64,000 nucleotides of DNA from SNAP01 sp049671745 (GTDB lineage: Bacteria > Bacteroidota > Bacteroidia > Bacteroidales > Marinifilaceae): NCBI GenBank assembly GCA_049671745.1, contig JBATVL010000091.1, positions 1 through 64,000 on the forward strand, given 5' to 3'. Every line of letters starts with the position of its first letter. Within the stretch, counting starts at the first letter, position 1. Below the pieces are notes generated by a model. It ran no database searches. It was not told where the DNA came from and was given only the letters and a program-made list of their open reading frames with translations. The position numbers were made by a program, and so were the translations under genes. Below, one piece after another: positions 1-8,600 of the stretch.

Positions 1-32
1 TCTTGTATGTCCACCATATTTATCATTTTCGT

Positions 33-120
33 ACAGTTTAGATAAACTAAACTGTAAGTTAATAACTATTTTTTAGGTGGGGAGTTTTCGAATGCTAGAC
101 TGGGGAGTTTTCAGATGCTA
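33..120. repeat. Inverted repeat plus 20-bp direct repeats, possible IS21-type end
   Basis: A 9-bp inverted repeat (33-41 with 47-55) is followed by two near-identical 20-bp direct repeats at 78-97 and 101-120, spaced 23 bp apart and differing at two positions. Each contains the core TGGGGAGTTTTC followed by GATGCTA or GAATGCTA. Multiple internal direct repeats near an end are known in the IS21 family. No transposase frame is recognisable in bases 1-60, so the IS assignment is inference. It may be the edge of an element lying to the left of the window. Confidence 0.35.
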
Positions 121-223
121 CATACAATCTATTGAAAGAATTTCTCTTTTATTATCATTTTCTGATATCAAGTTGTTTATTCTTTTTGCAGATGCATTTT
201 GAATAGATTTTTTATTTAATTTA

Positions 224-231
224 TAGTTTTG
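224..231 (+). promoter_or_regulatory. Candidate promoter, -7 element TAGTTTTG
   Basis: Exact match to the Bacteroidota -7 consensus TAnnTTTG, with TTTG at 198-201 as a possible -33 element (22-base spacer, slightly long). It has no gene downstream before a terminator-like hairpin at 408-450, so it may drive a small RNA. Confidence 0.3.
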
Positions 232-236
232 CGTAA

Positions 237-450
237 TACTTATAATTTCTTTTCATATTTATTATTTAAGTTTACACGAAGATATAGAAATAACTTAAAC
301 GAACAAATATATATTATGAAGCAAAGATGTATGCATCTATATCGTTGATTATTAAATAATATTAAAATATCTTTCGTTAGGAAGTTAATTCTTCTAATTA
401 TCTACCCAAAGAGTCCTGTTCTGAAGCGTCGGAATAGGCTCTTTATTTTT
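237..450 (+). ncRNA. Possible small RNA upstream of dnaG
   Basis: A stretch of about 210 bases with no convincing reading frame lies between a promoter-like TAGTTTTG (224-231) and a factor-independent terminator-like hairpin with a T-rich tail (408-450). It contains an internal inverted repeat, TTAAGTT near 266 pairing with AACTTAA near 292. The length would suit a 6S-like or other regulatory RNA, but no family was recognised. The terminator could equally belong to a gene to the left of the window. Confidence 0.25.
408..450 (+). terminator. Terminator-like hairpin with T-rich tail
   Basis: AAAGAG pairs with CTCTTT (start and end of the hairpin) with an imperfect inner stem of CCTGTTC against GGAATAGG, followed by TTTATTTTTT. 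It ends a plus-strand transcript, either the candidate small RNA here or one entering from the left. Confidence 0.5.
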
Positions 451-561
451 TACACACTTATCTCATTATTATATTATCAATTTCTTATGAGGGACCCCTT
501 AAGTTGTAGTAAATAGCCAAATAAGATGCTATAAACAGGCAATGAACAGCCCTAATTATAG

Positions 562-605
562 ATCTTCCTGTGTTCTTCCTGTGTTCTTCCTGTGATCTTC
601 CTGTG
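562..605. repeat. Four tandem 11-bp repeats (WTCTTCCTGTG)
   Basis: Four perfect-length 11-bp units follow each other: 562-572, 573-583, 584-594 and 595-605. They differ only in the first base (A, T, T, A). One unit equals about one helical turn, so all copies face the same side of the DNA. The array lies about 70 bp upstream of a TATATTTG promoter element (672-679) and in front of dnaG. Confidence 0.85.
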
Positions 606-612
606 TTTTTTA

Positions 613-656
613 TCAGAGAACTATCTGAGAAGTAACAGAGAAATGACAGAAACACT
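613..656. repeat. Four degenerate 11-bp repeats (ACAGAGAAnnn type)
   Basis: Immediately after the first array, four more units of exactly 11 bp can be read at 613-623, 624-634, 635-645 and 646-656, sharing a CAGAGAA-like core. They look like diverged copies in opposite orientation to the first array, whose reverse complement is CACAGGAAGAW. The degeneracy makes the relationship inference. Confidence 0.55.
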
Positions 657-671
657 GCCTGTTACTTGTAT

Positions 672-679
672 TATATTTG
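672..679 (+). promoter_or_regulatory. Candidate dnaG promoter, TATATTTG
   Basis: Exact TAnnTTTG match 16 bp downstream of the 11-bp repeat arrays. It would give dnaG a leader of about 110 bases. No convincing -33 TTG at the usual distance. Confidence 0.4.
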
Positions 680-784
680 GACGGTGATTGAGACATAATT
701 GCCTTTTAAGGAGAAATGAGTCCATCCCTCAAGTGTAGTTCTGGAATACCTCCTATAGTTCTTAATGAAACAAGAATATAATCT

Positions 785-792
785 TATCTTTG
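785..792 (+). promoter_or_regulatory. Candidate second dnaG promoter, TATCTTTG
   Basis: Exact TAnnTTTG match ending four bases before the dnaG ATG. If used, transcription would start at or next to the A of the start codon, giving a leaderless mRNA. The dnaG start itself is well supported by homology, so it cannot be moved downstream. Confidence 0.4.
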
Positions 793-796
793 TAGT

Positions 797-2707
797 ATGA
801 TAGATCAATCAAGCATACAAAAAATATTCGATTCTGCAGAAATATATGGGGTAGTCTCAGATTTTGTAACTCTTAAGAAAAGAGGAGTTAATTATCTAGG
901 ATTGTGTCCCTTCCATAACGAGAAAACACCATCATTTATAGTGTCACCTTCAAAGGGGATATATAAATGTTTTGGATGTGGAAAGGGTGGAAATGCAGTG
1001 AATTTTGTAATGGAGCTTGAACAATTATCATATGTAGAGGCTCTAAAATATCTAGCTTCAAAATACTCTATACCTATAGAGGAAAAAGAACTCTCGCCTG
1101 CAGAAGCTCAGAAGAAAAATGCTAGAGAGAGTATGCTTATAGTTTCAAATGTGGCATCTGAATATTTCCAAAGAAATCTATATTCTAACGAGGGTAAAGC
1201 TATTGCACTTTCTTATTTTAAAGAGAGAGCTTTTAGAGACGATATAATAGAGAAATTCCATTTAGGATATTGCTCTGATCAGTGGGATGGTTTTACTAAA
1301 TTTGCCTTGTCTAAAGGTTATCAGCAAGAATATCTTGTTGATACAGGCCTAACTATAAATGCAGAAAAAGGACTTTTTGATAGGTTTAGAGCTAGGGTTA
1401 TATTCCCTATTCACAGTATAGCTGGTAAGGTAATTGCTTTTGGTGGACGTATCTTAAAGACAGATAAAAAAACTGCAAAATATCTTAATTCTCCCGAATC
1501 TCTTGTTTATTCTAAGTCTAGAGTGCTTTATGGTTTGTTTCAAGCCAAGCGTGCCATTGTTCAAGAAGATAGATGTTTCTTGGTTGAGGGATATACTGAT
1601 GTATTATCTTTTCATCAATCAGGAATAGAGAATGTAGTTGCCTCCTCGGGTACATCTCTTACTGTTGATCAAATTAGACTTATTAAGCGTTTCTCTAACA
1701 ATATTTGTATTGTTTATGATGGAGATGCTGCAGGAATAAAAGCTTCGATTAGAGGTATTGATTTGGTGCTTGAGCAAGGTCTTAATGTTAAGGTTCTTTT
1801 ATTGCCTGATGGAGAAGATCCTGACTCTTTTGCTAAGTCGCGTTCGGCCTCTGAATTAAAGGAATATATTAAAGAGCATGAGTCCGATTTTATAGTATTT
1901 AAGACTAAATTATTTATTGATGAGACAAAGAATGATCCTATTCTTAGGGCTAGACTTATAAGCAGTATAGTAAAATCTATTTCTATAATTCCTGATTCAA
2001 TTATTCGTTCGGTTTATATAAAAGAATGTTCTTCTCTTTTACAGGTTGACGAGCATGTTCTTTATGATGAGATTGCTAAAATAAAAGGAACAGCCAGTTC
2101 TTTGAAGCCTCAGCAAATAGCTGAATCTGCTAATAATTTAAAGACTACAAATAAGCGAGAGTTTAAATGTGATATAGAGGAGAAGATGCTTATTCGTTAC
2201 ATCCTTTTATATGGAGATGATGTTTTATTTCAGAATGAAGGAGAGGAAACAATTAAAGTTGGAGCTTTCATTATAGAGGAACTTACTTCTGATAATCTTG
2301 TTTCTGACAATCCTCTTTTTAAGAAATTCTTTGATGAATATTCAACACGTTATCAAACAGATGGATTCAAACAGAAATGTTTTTTTAGAGATAATGAAGA
2401 TTCCGATTTACGTATGTTAGCTGTTGATATCTTATCTGATCCTTATGAATTGAGTAAGGTATGGACAAAGAACGAGGCTTTTATTGAGACAGAGGAAATG
2501 AAACTTCAAGAGCTTGTTGTTAAGAGTATAAATGAATATAAGCAGATTAAAATTTCTATAATGCTTAAGAATATTAACGCACAGATTAGAAATCTTGATA
2601 TGTCTAAGGATGTTGTTGCTTTGCGTCAACTTCTTGAAGACAAGATTGCTTTACAGAAGATAAGTCAGATATTAAATAAGGAGTTAGGAAACCGTATAAT
2701 TTTATAA
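797..2707 (+). CDS. dnaG: DNA primase DnaG
   Basis: Synthesises the RNA primers used to start Okazaki fragments, working with the replicative helicase DnaB. The N-terminal CHC2 zinc-binding domain shows Cys37, His40, Cys58 and Cys61. The TOPRIM catalytic core follows, with VEGYTD at 263-268 and YDGDAAG at 307-313, which carry the metal-binding acidic residues. The C-terminal 200 residues are the less conserved helicase-binding part. At 636 residues it is somewhat longer than the E. coli enzyme and normal for Bacteroidales. The start is fixed by the conserved beginning MIDQSSIQKI. The next gene starts two bases after the stop, so the two are probably co-transcribed. Confidence 0.97.
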   Translation: MIDQSSIQKIFDSAEIYGVVSDFVTLKKRGVNYLGLCPFHNEKTPSFIVSPSKGIYKCFGCGKGGNAVNFVMELEQLSYVEALKYLASKYSIPIEEKELSPAEAQKKNARESMLIVSNVASEYFQRNLYSNEGKAIALSYFKERAFRDDIIEKFHLGYCSDQWDGFTKFALSKGYQQEYLVDTGLTINAEKGLFDRFRARVIFPIHSIAGKVIAFGGRILKTDKKTAKYLNSPESLVYSKSRVLYGLFQAKRAIVQEDRCFLVEGYTDVLSFHQSGIENVVASSGTSLTVDQIRLIKRFSNNICIVYDGDAAGIKASIRGIDLVLEQGLNVKVLLLPDGEDPDSFAKSRSASELKEYIKEHESDFIVFKTKLFIDETKNDPILRARLISSIVKSISIIPDSIIRSVYIKECSSLLQVDEHVLYDEIAKIKGTASSLKPQQIAESANNLKTTNKREFKCDIEEKMLIRYILLYGDDVLFQNEGEETIKVGAFIIEELTSDNLVSDNPLFKKFFDEYSTRYQTDGFKQKCFFRDNEDSDLRMLAVDILSDPYELSKVWTKNEAFIETEEMKLQELVVKSINEYKQIKISIMLKNINAQIRNLDMSKDVVALRQLLEDKIALQKISQILNKELGNRIIL

Positions 2708-2708
2708 A

Positions 2709-3197
2709 ATGAAAACAGTTAAAATACAAGATATAGAGAAAATTAAAGAGTATATATCAGAGATAGACACATGTTTTTTGTCTATGTTGGATGCTGAGGG
2801 AAGGCCTTGTTCTTTTCCGATGAACTTTGGATATGCAGATAATACTTTCTTTTTACATTCTGCTCCAGAGGGGGAGATGTATGAATATGTGATGGCAGGT
2901 AAGCCTGCTTCTATTACTTTCTGCACGAATCGTGAGTTGGTTTATCAGACTGAGAAGATTGCATGTTCTTATAGAATGAAAGCCGCTAGTATTATTGCTA
3001 AGGGTGATCTTATTGTTGTAGAGGATATGGACGAAAAGGTAGCAGCTTTAAATGCTACCATGAAGCAATATTCTCCTAAAGAGTTTACTTACCGCGATCC
3101 TGCTGTTCGTAATGTTTTTATATTTAAAATGATGAATCCTGCTTTTACTTGTAGAGCATTTGGAGTTCCTCATCACGAGAGTTTGAAGATGAAATAA
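2709..3197 (+). CDS. Pyridoxamine 5'-phosphate oxidase-like flavin-binding protein (NimA-type family)
   Basis: A 162-residue single-domain protein of the split-barrel FMN-binding fold. The stretch from about residue 20 to 75 (CFLSMLDAEGRPCSFPMNFG and FFLHSAPEGEM) is typical of the Pyridox_ox_2 family, which includes the 5-nitroimidazole reductases NimA-J. Members bind FMN and reduce small substrates; the natural substrate of most is unknown. Whether this one affects nitroimidazole sensitivity cannot be told from sequence. It lies two bases after dnaG and ahead of a strong hairpin terminator, so it ends that operon. Confidence 0.8.
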   Translation: MKTVKIQDIEKIKEYISEIDTCFLSMLDAEGRPCSFPMNFGYADNTFFLHSAPEGEMYEYVMAGKPASITFCTNRELVYQTEKIACSYRMKAASIIAKGDLIVVEDMDEKVAALNATMKQYSPKEFTYRDPAVRNVFIFKMMNPAFTCRAFGVPHHESLKMK

Positions 3198-3205
3198 ATA
3201 TATAA

Positions 3206-3239
3206 AAAGCTGTTCCTATATAGAGGAACAGCTTTCTTT
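3206..3239. terminator. Bidirectional terminator
   Basis: A perfect 12-bp stem (3206-3217 with 3224-3235) and a 6-base loop, AT-rich on both sides, lies between the convergent FMN-binding protein gene and the lipoprotein gene on the minus strand. Confidence 0.9.
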
Positions 3240-3242
3240 ATT

Positions 3243-4706
3243 TTAATTTAGGTCAACTAAACCTTCATCATCAGTTTTTATAAACCAACCATATTCTTTA
3301 TTGTTTTCTTCTGTACTACTTCCAAGAATAGCATAACCTCCATCAAAGGTTTGGATTAAAGATATTGCTTTTTCCACTCCACTTCCTCCATATTTCTTAC
3401 TCCACAGTTTTTCAAACTTATTGTTTGTTTTTATAAGTAGAATATCAGTTTTCCCTTTTGTTTCATTTGATGTAGTAGCTAGTATAGCAAAGCCTCCATC
3501 TTGTGTTTCTATTATTTGTTTTATTAATTCTTGATTATCATTATTAAAAATGAATCTTTGAACTTTGCCTTCCTTATTTATTTTCTGTATTAATAATTTG
3601 CAGTAGCTTGATCCAAGAGAATTTGTATTACATCCCATTATTATGTCGCTATTACTAGTGCTAATTAGAGTCTCTGCTATTTGATCATATTTATTTCCAA
3701 ATGTGCCTTGTTTATTAAAGATTACATAACCATCAAGATCAGTCTTTATGAAAAGAGCATATTCTCTAGTTGTATTCTTTTCACTTGTGAAAATATTCTT
3801 AGTTGTGCTACCAGATATAGCATAGCCATTATCTCCTGTTTCTATTATTGCTTTAGGAACCTCATTAGAATATTCATCTCCAAAGGTTTCTTCCCAAACA
3901 ATTCTACCTTGAAGATCTGTTTTAGCATACCAAATATTATTATTTGATGAATTCTTACATCCCTGTTGCCCTATTAAAATAAAACCTCCATCTTTTGTTT
4001 GAATTGCAGAACAGATAGATGTACGTGGTTTTAATATTTGAGTAACACTCTTTTGAGCTTGACAATTTTCGTTGAAGAATACAAAAGTATATGAATTATC
4101 TTTCATGTATCTATGTAAGATAGTATACCCTCCATTATCATTATTAGTAATTAAAGCAGTTGAATTTTTAGGTATCATTGTTAGATCATGTTTCCATACC
4201 TCTTCTCCATTAATATCAAGTTTCCAAGCATATCGTTGTCCTGATATTGTAGCTTCTATAATAATAATACCACCATCTTTAGTTTTTATAATTGATTTTC
4301 CTCTGAAGCCATAACGTGGTACATTATATCTTTTGTACCATGAGTTATTGTTACGTTTTGCTGTAGTAAAGGACCAGACTTTGTTTTCTGTGACTATGTC
4401 TTTATTCTCAGCTACAATCTTCCAGTAATATTTTGTATTACCTTTAAGTTTATAAAGAGTGAATTCTTTAGTTTGTATTTTTTCTGTGTTTAATTTAGTT
4501 ATAGGTGGATTATGAGTATCGCAATATATATCAAAGTTTTCCCCGTCACTTTCCCATTTAAGTATAGGAGCTTTATCTAGAGATAGAGATTTTGTGCCGT
4601 CTTTTGGACTTTGCATTCTAATTGTCTTATTAAGTTGATCATCTGAACAAGATATTCCTAGTATGACAAGTATAATAATGGTCAGATTTTTTAATGTTTT
4701 TCTCAT
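3243..4706 (-). CDS. Lipoprotein with FN3-like domain and predicted seven-bladed propeller
   Basis: A 487-residue exported lipoprotein: a short signal peptide ends in the lipobox GISC, with the lipidated Cys near residue 20. Residues about 35-115 look like a fibronectin type III-like domain (ILKWESDGENFDIYCD, TKYYWKIVAENK, WSFTT). The rest holds seven repeats of the TxDGGYxIxGxT type spaced 45-60 residues apart (for example TKDGGIIIIEA, TKDGGFILIGQ, TQDGGFAILAT, TFDGGYAILGS), consistent with a beta-propeller. Function is unknown; surface or envelope ligand binding is a guess. A clear paralogue with the same order of domains is at 48686-50143. It appears to be a single-gene unit. Confidence 0.8.
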   Translation of the reverse strand: MRKTLKNLTIIILVILGISCSDDQLNKTIRMQSPKDGTKSLSLDKAPILKWESDGENFDIYCDTHNPPITKLNTEKIQTKEFTLYKLKGNTKYYWKIVAENKDIVTENKVWSFTTAKRNNNSWYKRYNVPRYGFRGKSIIKTKDGGIIIIEATISGQRYAWKLDINGEEVWKHDLTMIPKNSTALITNNDNGGYTILHRYMKDNSYTFVFFNENCQAQKSVTQILKPRTSICSAIQTKDGGFILIGQQGCKNSSNNNIWYAKTDLQGRIVWEETFGDEYSNEVPKAIIETGDNGYAISGSTTKNIFTSEKNTTREYALFIKTDLDGYVIFNKQGTFGNKYDQIAETLISTSNSDIIMGCNTNSLGSSYCKLLIQKINKEGKVQRFIFNNDNQELIKQIIETQDGGFAILATTSNETKGKTDILLIKTNNKFEKLWSKKYGGSGVEKAISLIQTFDGGYAILGSSTEENNKEYGWFIKTDDEGLVDLN

Positions 4707-4904
4707 TTTTTTTAATGTTTTTCCTTTATTTATGTAGGGGTATAGTGAAGAATGGGAAAGTTCAAAGTATTACGTAATATGTGCGTTTTAGCTCTAAATC
4801 AGGTGCTAAAGTAAATAGTATGTTACATTAAAACAAAAAACAAGTATAATTATTTTATACATAAAATAAAATAACATTTCATTATTGGTTTTTTTTGTAT
4901 AACA

Positions 4905-4932
4905 AAAGAGAGAAGCAGTAGCTTCTCTCTTT
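4905..4932 (-). terminator. Terminator of the efflux operon
   Basis: A perfect 12-bp stem (4905-4916 with 4921-4932) with a 4-base loop lies about 45 bp past the stop of the last efflux gene. On the minus strand the stem is followed by a short T-rich tract. Confidence 0.75.
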
Positions 4933-4978
4933 AGAATAAACAAGGTATTATTAGTAGATTGATAATAGTATTAGGTAT

Positions 4979-5680
4979 TTAAATAAACTTCTCTCGTTTC
5001 TGCATATTAAGCAATCCCCAAAATAGTGTTACTATAGAGATACTTGCCGAGAAAATCTTATTATATATAAGAAGTTTAGCCCATATCATAGGGTTTGTTT
5101 GAGTATTAGTAAGATAAGGATTAAGGAATATATTCCACTTACTCTCTCCAATAGTATTATTTAGAACAAAAAAGATGAATCCTATAACTATAATCATGAC
5201 TGCAGTTCCGTTTCCACTTTTAGTAAAAGTAGATAAAAAGAAAGCTAAGTTGCCAACTAGTATTAGAGGAAACATAAGGTTAAAAAGCATCCCTAAAGGA
5301 TTCATATCTATAAGAAGCACATTAGCTAACAAAATAAGTGTAAAGACGATTATAGCTGTTATAAAGTATATCATAACAAGTCTTACAAGCCAAACCTTAT
5401 ACCTATAGTTAGGAATACCGAACAGTATCTCTATAATTTTAGAATCTTGATCGTTTTGAATACCAAAACACGCAGGGTAGAAGATTAACAACAGTCCTGG
5501 TATAAGAGTGATAGAATAAAGAGATGATAATTCAAATATAGTATCGTCAAAAAGAGATATTGTAATTGTCAGAAGATAGAAGCCTATAGCCGCTAACAAG
5601 AAGTAAATAAACTTGTTAGCGAATATGATTTTCTGATTATATCTGAATACCTTAATTAATAGTTTTAATTTCTCTTTCAT
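4979..5680 (-). CDS. ABC-2 type transporter permease
   Basis: A 233-residue integral membrane protein with six hydrophobic segments, the usual layout of an ABC-2 permease half-transporter. It contains no ATPase motifs. It is the last gene of the seven-gene operon and starts one base after the stop of the RND-ABC fusion, so the natural partner is the ATPase domain fused to that protein. No signal peptide other than the first membrane segment is seen. The assignment as an ABC-2 permease rests on topology and context more than on sequence motifs. Confidence 0.7.
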   Translation of the reverse strand: MKEKLKLLIKVFRYNQKIIFANKFIYFLLAAIGFYLLTITISLFDDTIFELSSLYSITLIPGLLLIFYPACFGIQNDQDSKIIEILFGIPNYRYKVWLVRLVMIYFITAIIVFTLILLANVLLIDMNPLGMLFNLMFPLILVGNLAFFLSTFTKSGNGTAVMIIVIGFIFFVLNNTIGESKWNIFLNPYLTNTQTNPMIWAKLLIYNKIFSASISIVTLFWGLLNMQKREKFI

Positions 5681-5681
5681 A

Positions 5682-8600
5682 TTAATTTTGTTTTATAAGC
5701 CATAAGTAAGAATCTTCAAGAAGAGGATTAACATTTATAGCAGATTCGTAAGGACTATCTTTAGCCAAACAACGAACTCTAATGTTATCGCCCATATTCA
5801 TATGGTGAATCACTAGATACCCCTTAGTAGCTTCTTCAAACTCATTAGCAGGAACCTCAAATTGCCAAACATGTCCATTGGCCATATCCGTCATGTTTTG
5901 TGGTTCTCCGAAATACTTAAGTTCTCCCTTAGCAATAACCGCTACCTGATTACATGAAGAAGCGATATCCTCAATAATATGGGTAGAGAAAATAACTATA
6001 CGTTTTTTAGATAGTTCTACAAGTAGATTTCTAAAACGTATTCTTTCTCTTGGGTCTAGTCCAGCTGTTGGTTCATCAACAACAAGGATTCTAGGTAAAT
6101 GTAGAAGAGTTTGAGCAATACCAATTCTTTGCTTCATACCTCCTGAAAAACCACCTATTTTCTTATCCTTATTCTCTATCATATGAACAGATTCTAATAC
6201 TTGTTTTACTCTATTATATCTAGTATCAGGATCTTTTATGCCTTTTAGAATAGCTTGGTAATCTAAGAATTCCCATGAAGTTAGATTCTCATAAGTACCG
6301 AACTCTTGAGGAAGATAACCGATTAAACCTTGTAGCTCTTCACGCTTCTCATTAGTATCAATACCATTAATCCATATCTTACCATAGGTTTGTTCGAAGA
6401 CTCCACAAATAGTACGCATAAGGGTTGTTTTACCTGCTCCATTAGGTCCAAGTAAACCAAACATCCCGGTTTTAATATCAAGAGATATTCCTTTATTTGC
6501 TTTGAATGGAGTATGTTTTTTACCAATTATAGGCACTTTTTTCACAAAATTATAAGAGAAACGTTTGATACCTCCAAATCGACCACTAATAGAGTCAATC
6601 TTGATTTTCTCTTTATGAATCTTATTAGATAATCTAACTACTAGTATTCCAGTGTAATGTAATATACCTACTATTATAGCTCCAGTAATTTGTTTATTTG
6701 CTACACTAACAAAAATAATATTGACAATAGGTAAGAACCAGAATATACACCAGTGAGTAATCTTTAGGAGTTTAAACAGTCGCTTCTTCTCATTGAATTC
6801 AAGATACTTCTTGAAAGTTGCAAGAATATAAACAGATAGTCTCCATACAAGGAATGCAAATACTGATATATTGAATGCTGATGACAAGTATGAGTAAGTG
6901 AAATATAGAAGGAAGCCCAATATAGGCACTTGCCAAAGGATCTCTCTCATATCGCTTAGTTTCTCGAATGAGTTAGCTAATCCAAGACGTTCTCTAATTT
7001 TCTTGCCAGATAGCCATTCTCTTTGAAGTTTAGACTCTCTATCGTATATCTTAACAAGGTTTCTAATTTTAATAGTTATTTCCTCATCTTCTCCAATAAT
7101 TGTAGTATCTACTTTTCTAAGACTGTTAATAACAAAGTAAATAATAACAGGTACACCAACTATAATAATAAACAGATACAAGACTTGATAAATTAGCGAA
7201 TCTTCATAAATGAATATTAGAGCTGTAAATGTAGAGACTAAAGCAAGCATTACAATCTTAGTTGGAATAGATAATTCTCTAAGCCATTTAAGTGCTGATT
7301 CCATTGCTAAGTACATAGTTGGTATAAAGATAAGTGTTAGAAGAGTACTAACAGCTAATCCACCAATTACAGTAACAGCAAAAGGAGCACCAATAGCAGA
7401 AACATATTCTTGATCTCCAAGAGCAAGTGGGAACATAGCAACTATAGTTGTTATTGCAGTAATTAGAATAGGTCTAACTCTAGCCATACCAGCCATAATA
7501 ACAGCTCTATTTTTATTAAATCCCCGTTTCCTAAGAATCTTAGTATAATCAATAAGAATTATACCATTATTGACCACTACCCCCAAGAGGATAATAAAGC
7601 CTATGATTGTATTTGAATTGAAAAGTGAATGTCCAGCAAATATTAGTCCTATAAAAGAACCAATGGCTGCTAATGGAATAGAAAACATAAGGACAAATGG
7701 AGCACTTATAGATTCAAATACAGAAGCAAGTATCATAAAGATAAGAGCAAATGCTGAAATAACCATAAAGCCATATGCACTAGTTGTATCTTCTTTATGA
7801 ATAACCTCTACGGCAATACCAGCAGGTAGTTTGAGTTTAGATACTATATCATCAATTTGAGTTCTGGTACTTCCAAGAAGAGTTTTATCTTTTTGAACTT
7901 CCTCATCTATATAATACTTTATAGCAATCTCTTTTTCTTGGTTTACTCTTTTAATTTGAGCTTTGCCAGGACTTTTAAGTATACTAGAGAATGAAGATAA
8001 TCTATGATTAGATTTATTTGAACCTTGAATAACAAGTTCCTTTAAATCATCTATATCTCTTTTCTGTGTTTGTTTAAGTTTCTCAAGTCTATCAGCTTCT
8101 TCATCCTTAATATTGATAGCATATGTATCATTTCCGTCTTTAAAAACAGAGGTTGTAGATGTTTGATTATTGAAAGATTTTAGTTCGCTAGCTATCATAG
8201 AAGGAGTGATACCATAGATTCCCATCAAATGTTGATCAAAAGAAAGTTTGGCTTCAGGTGCACTTTCTGAATAGTTTAATCTAGTAAAACTTATTTCTTC
8301 TATTTCGTCTACATAATATTTAATGTCTTGGGCAAGATTAGTCATCTTATCGAAATCTTGTCCTTTAATAACTATCTTTTCTGAGCTAGAACCTACACCA
8401 AACATAGAAAGCATAGAAGATCCCATATCGTCACCACCACCTCTAAATTTCTCAGATGCTTCGGAGGCTTCAAGACTTACTTCTGCTCCAGAGAAAAATT
8501 GTTTTTCAGCTATCTCCTCAAGTTCTTTTCTGATATCAGATAACTTGCGAGTATTAGTTTCTTCAAAGTCTTCTTTTATCTTAACGGTTATTTGAGCTTC

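Noticed and set aside
2702..2926. Minus-strand frame over the FMN-binding protein gene
   Set aside because: It lies antisense to a well-supported gene and its product has no recognisable features.
4760..4800. TTACGTAA palindrome in the gap after the first propeller gene
   Set aside because: Eight-base palindromes are expected by chance in AT-rich sequence; no second copy was seen near another promoter.
7000..7100. Frameshift or assembly join explaining the RND-ABC fusion
   Set aside because: The frame is continuous across the junction, the linker encodes plausible membrane helices, and codon use does not change.
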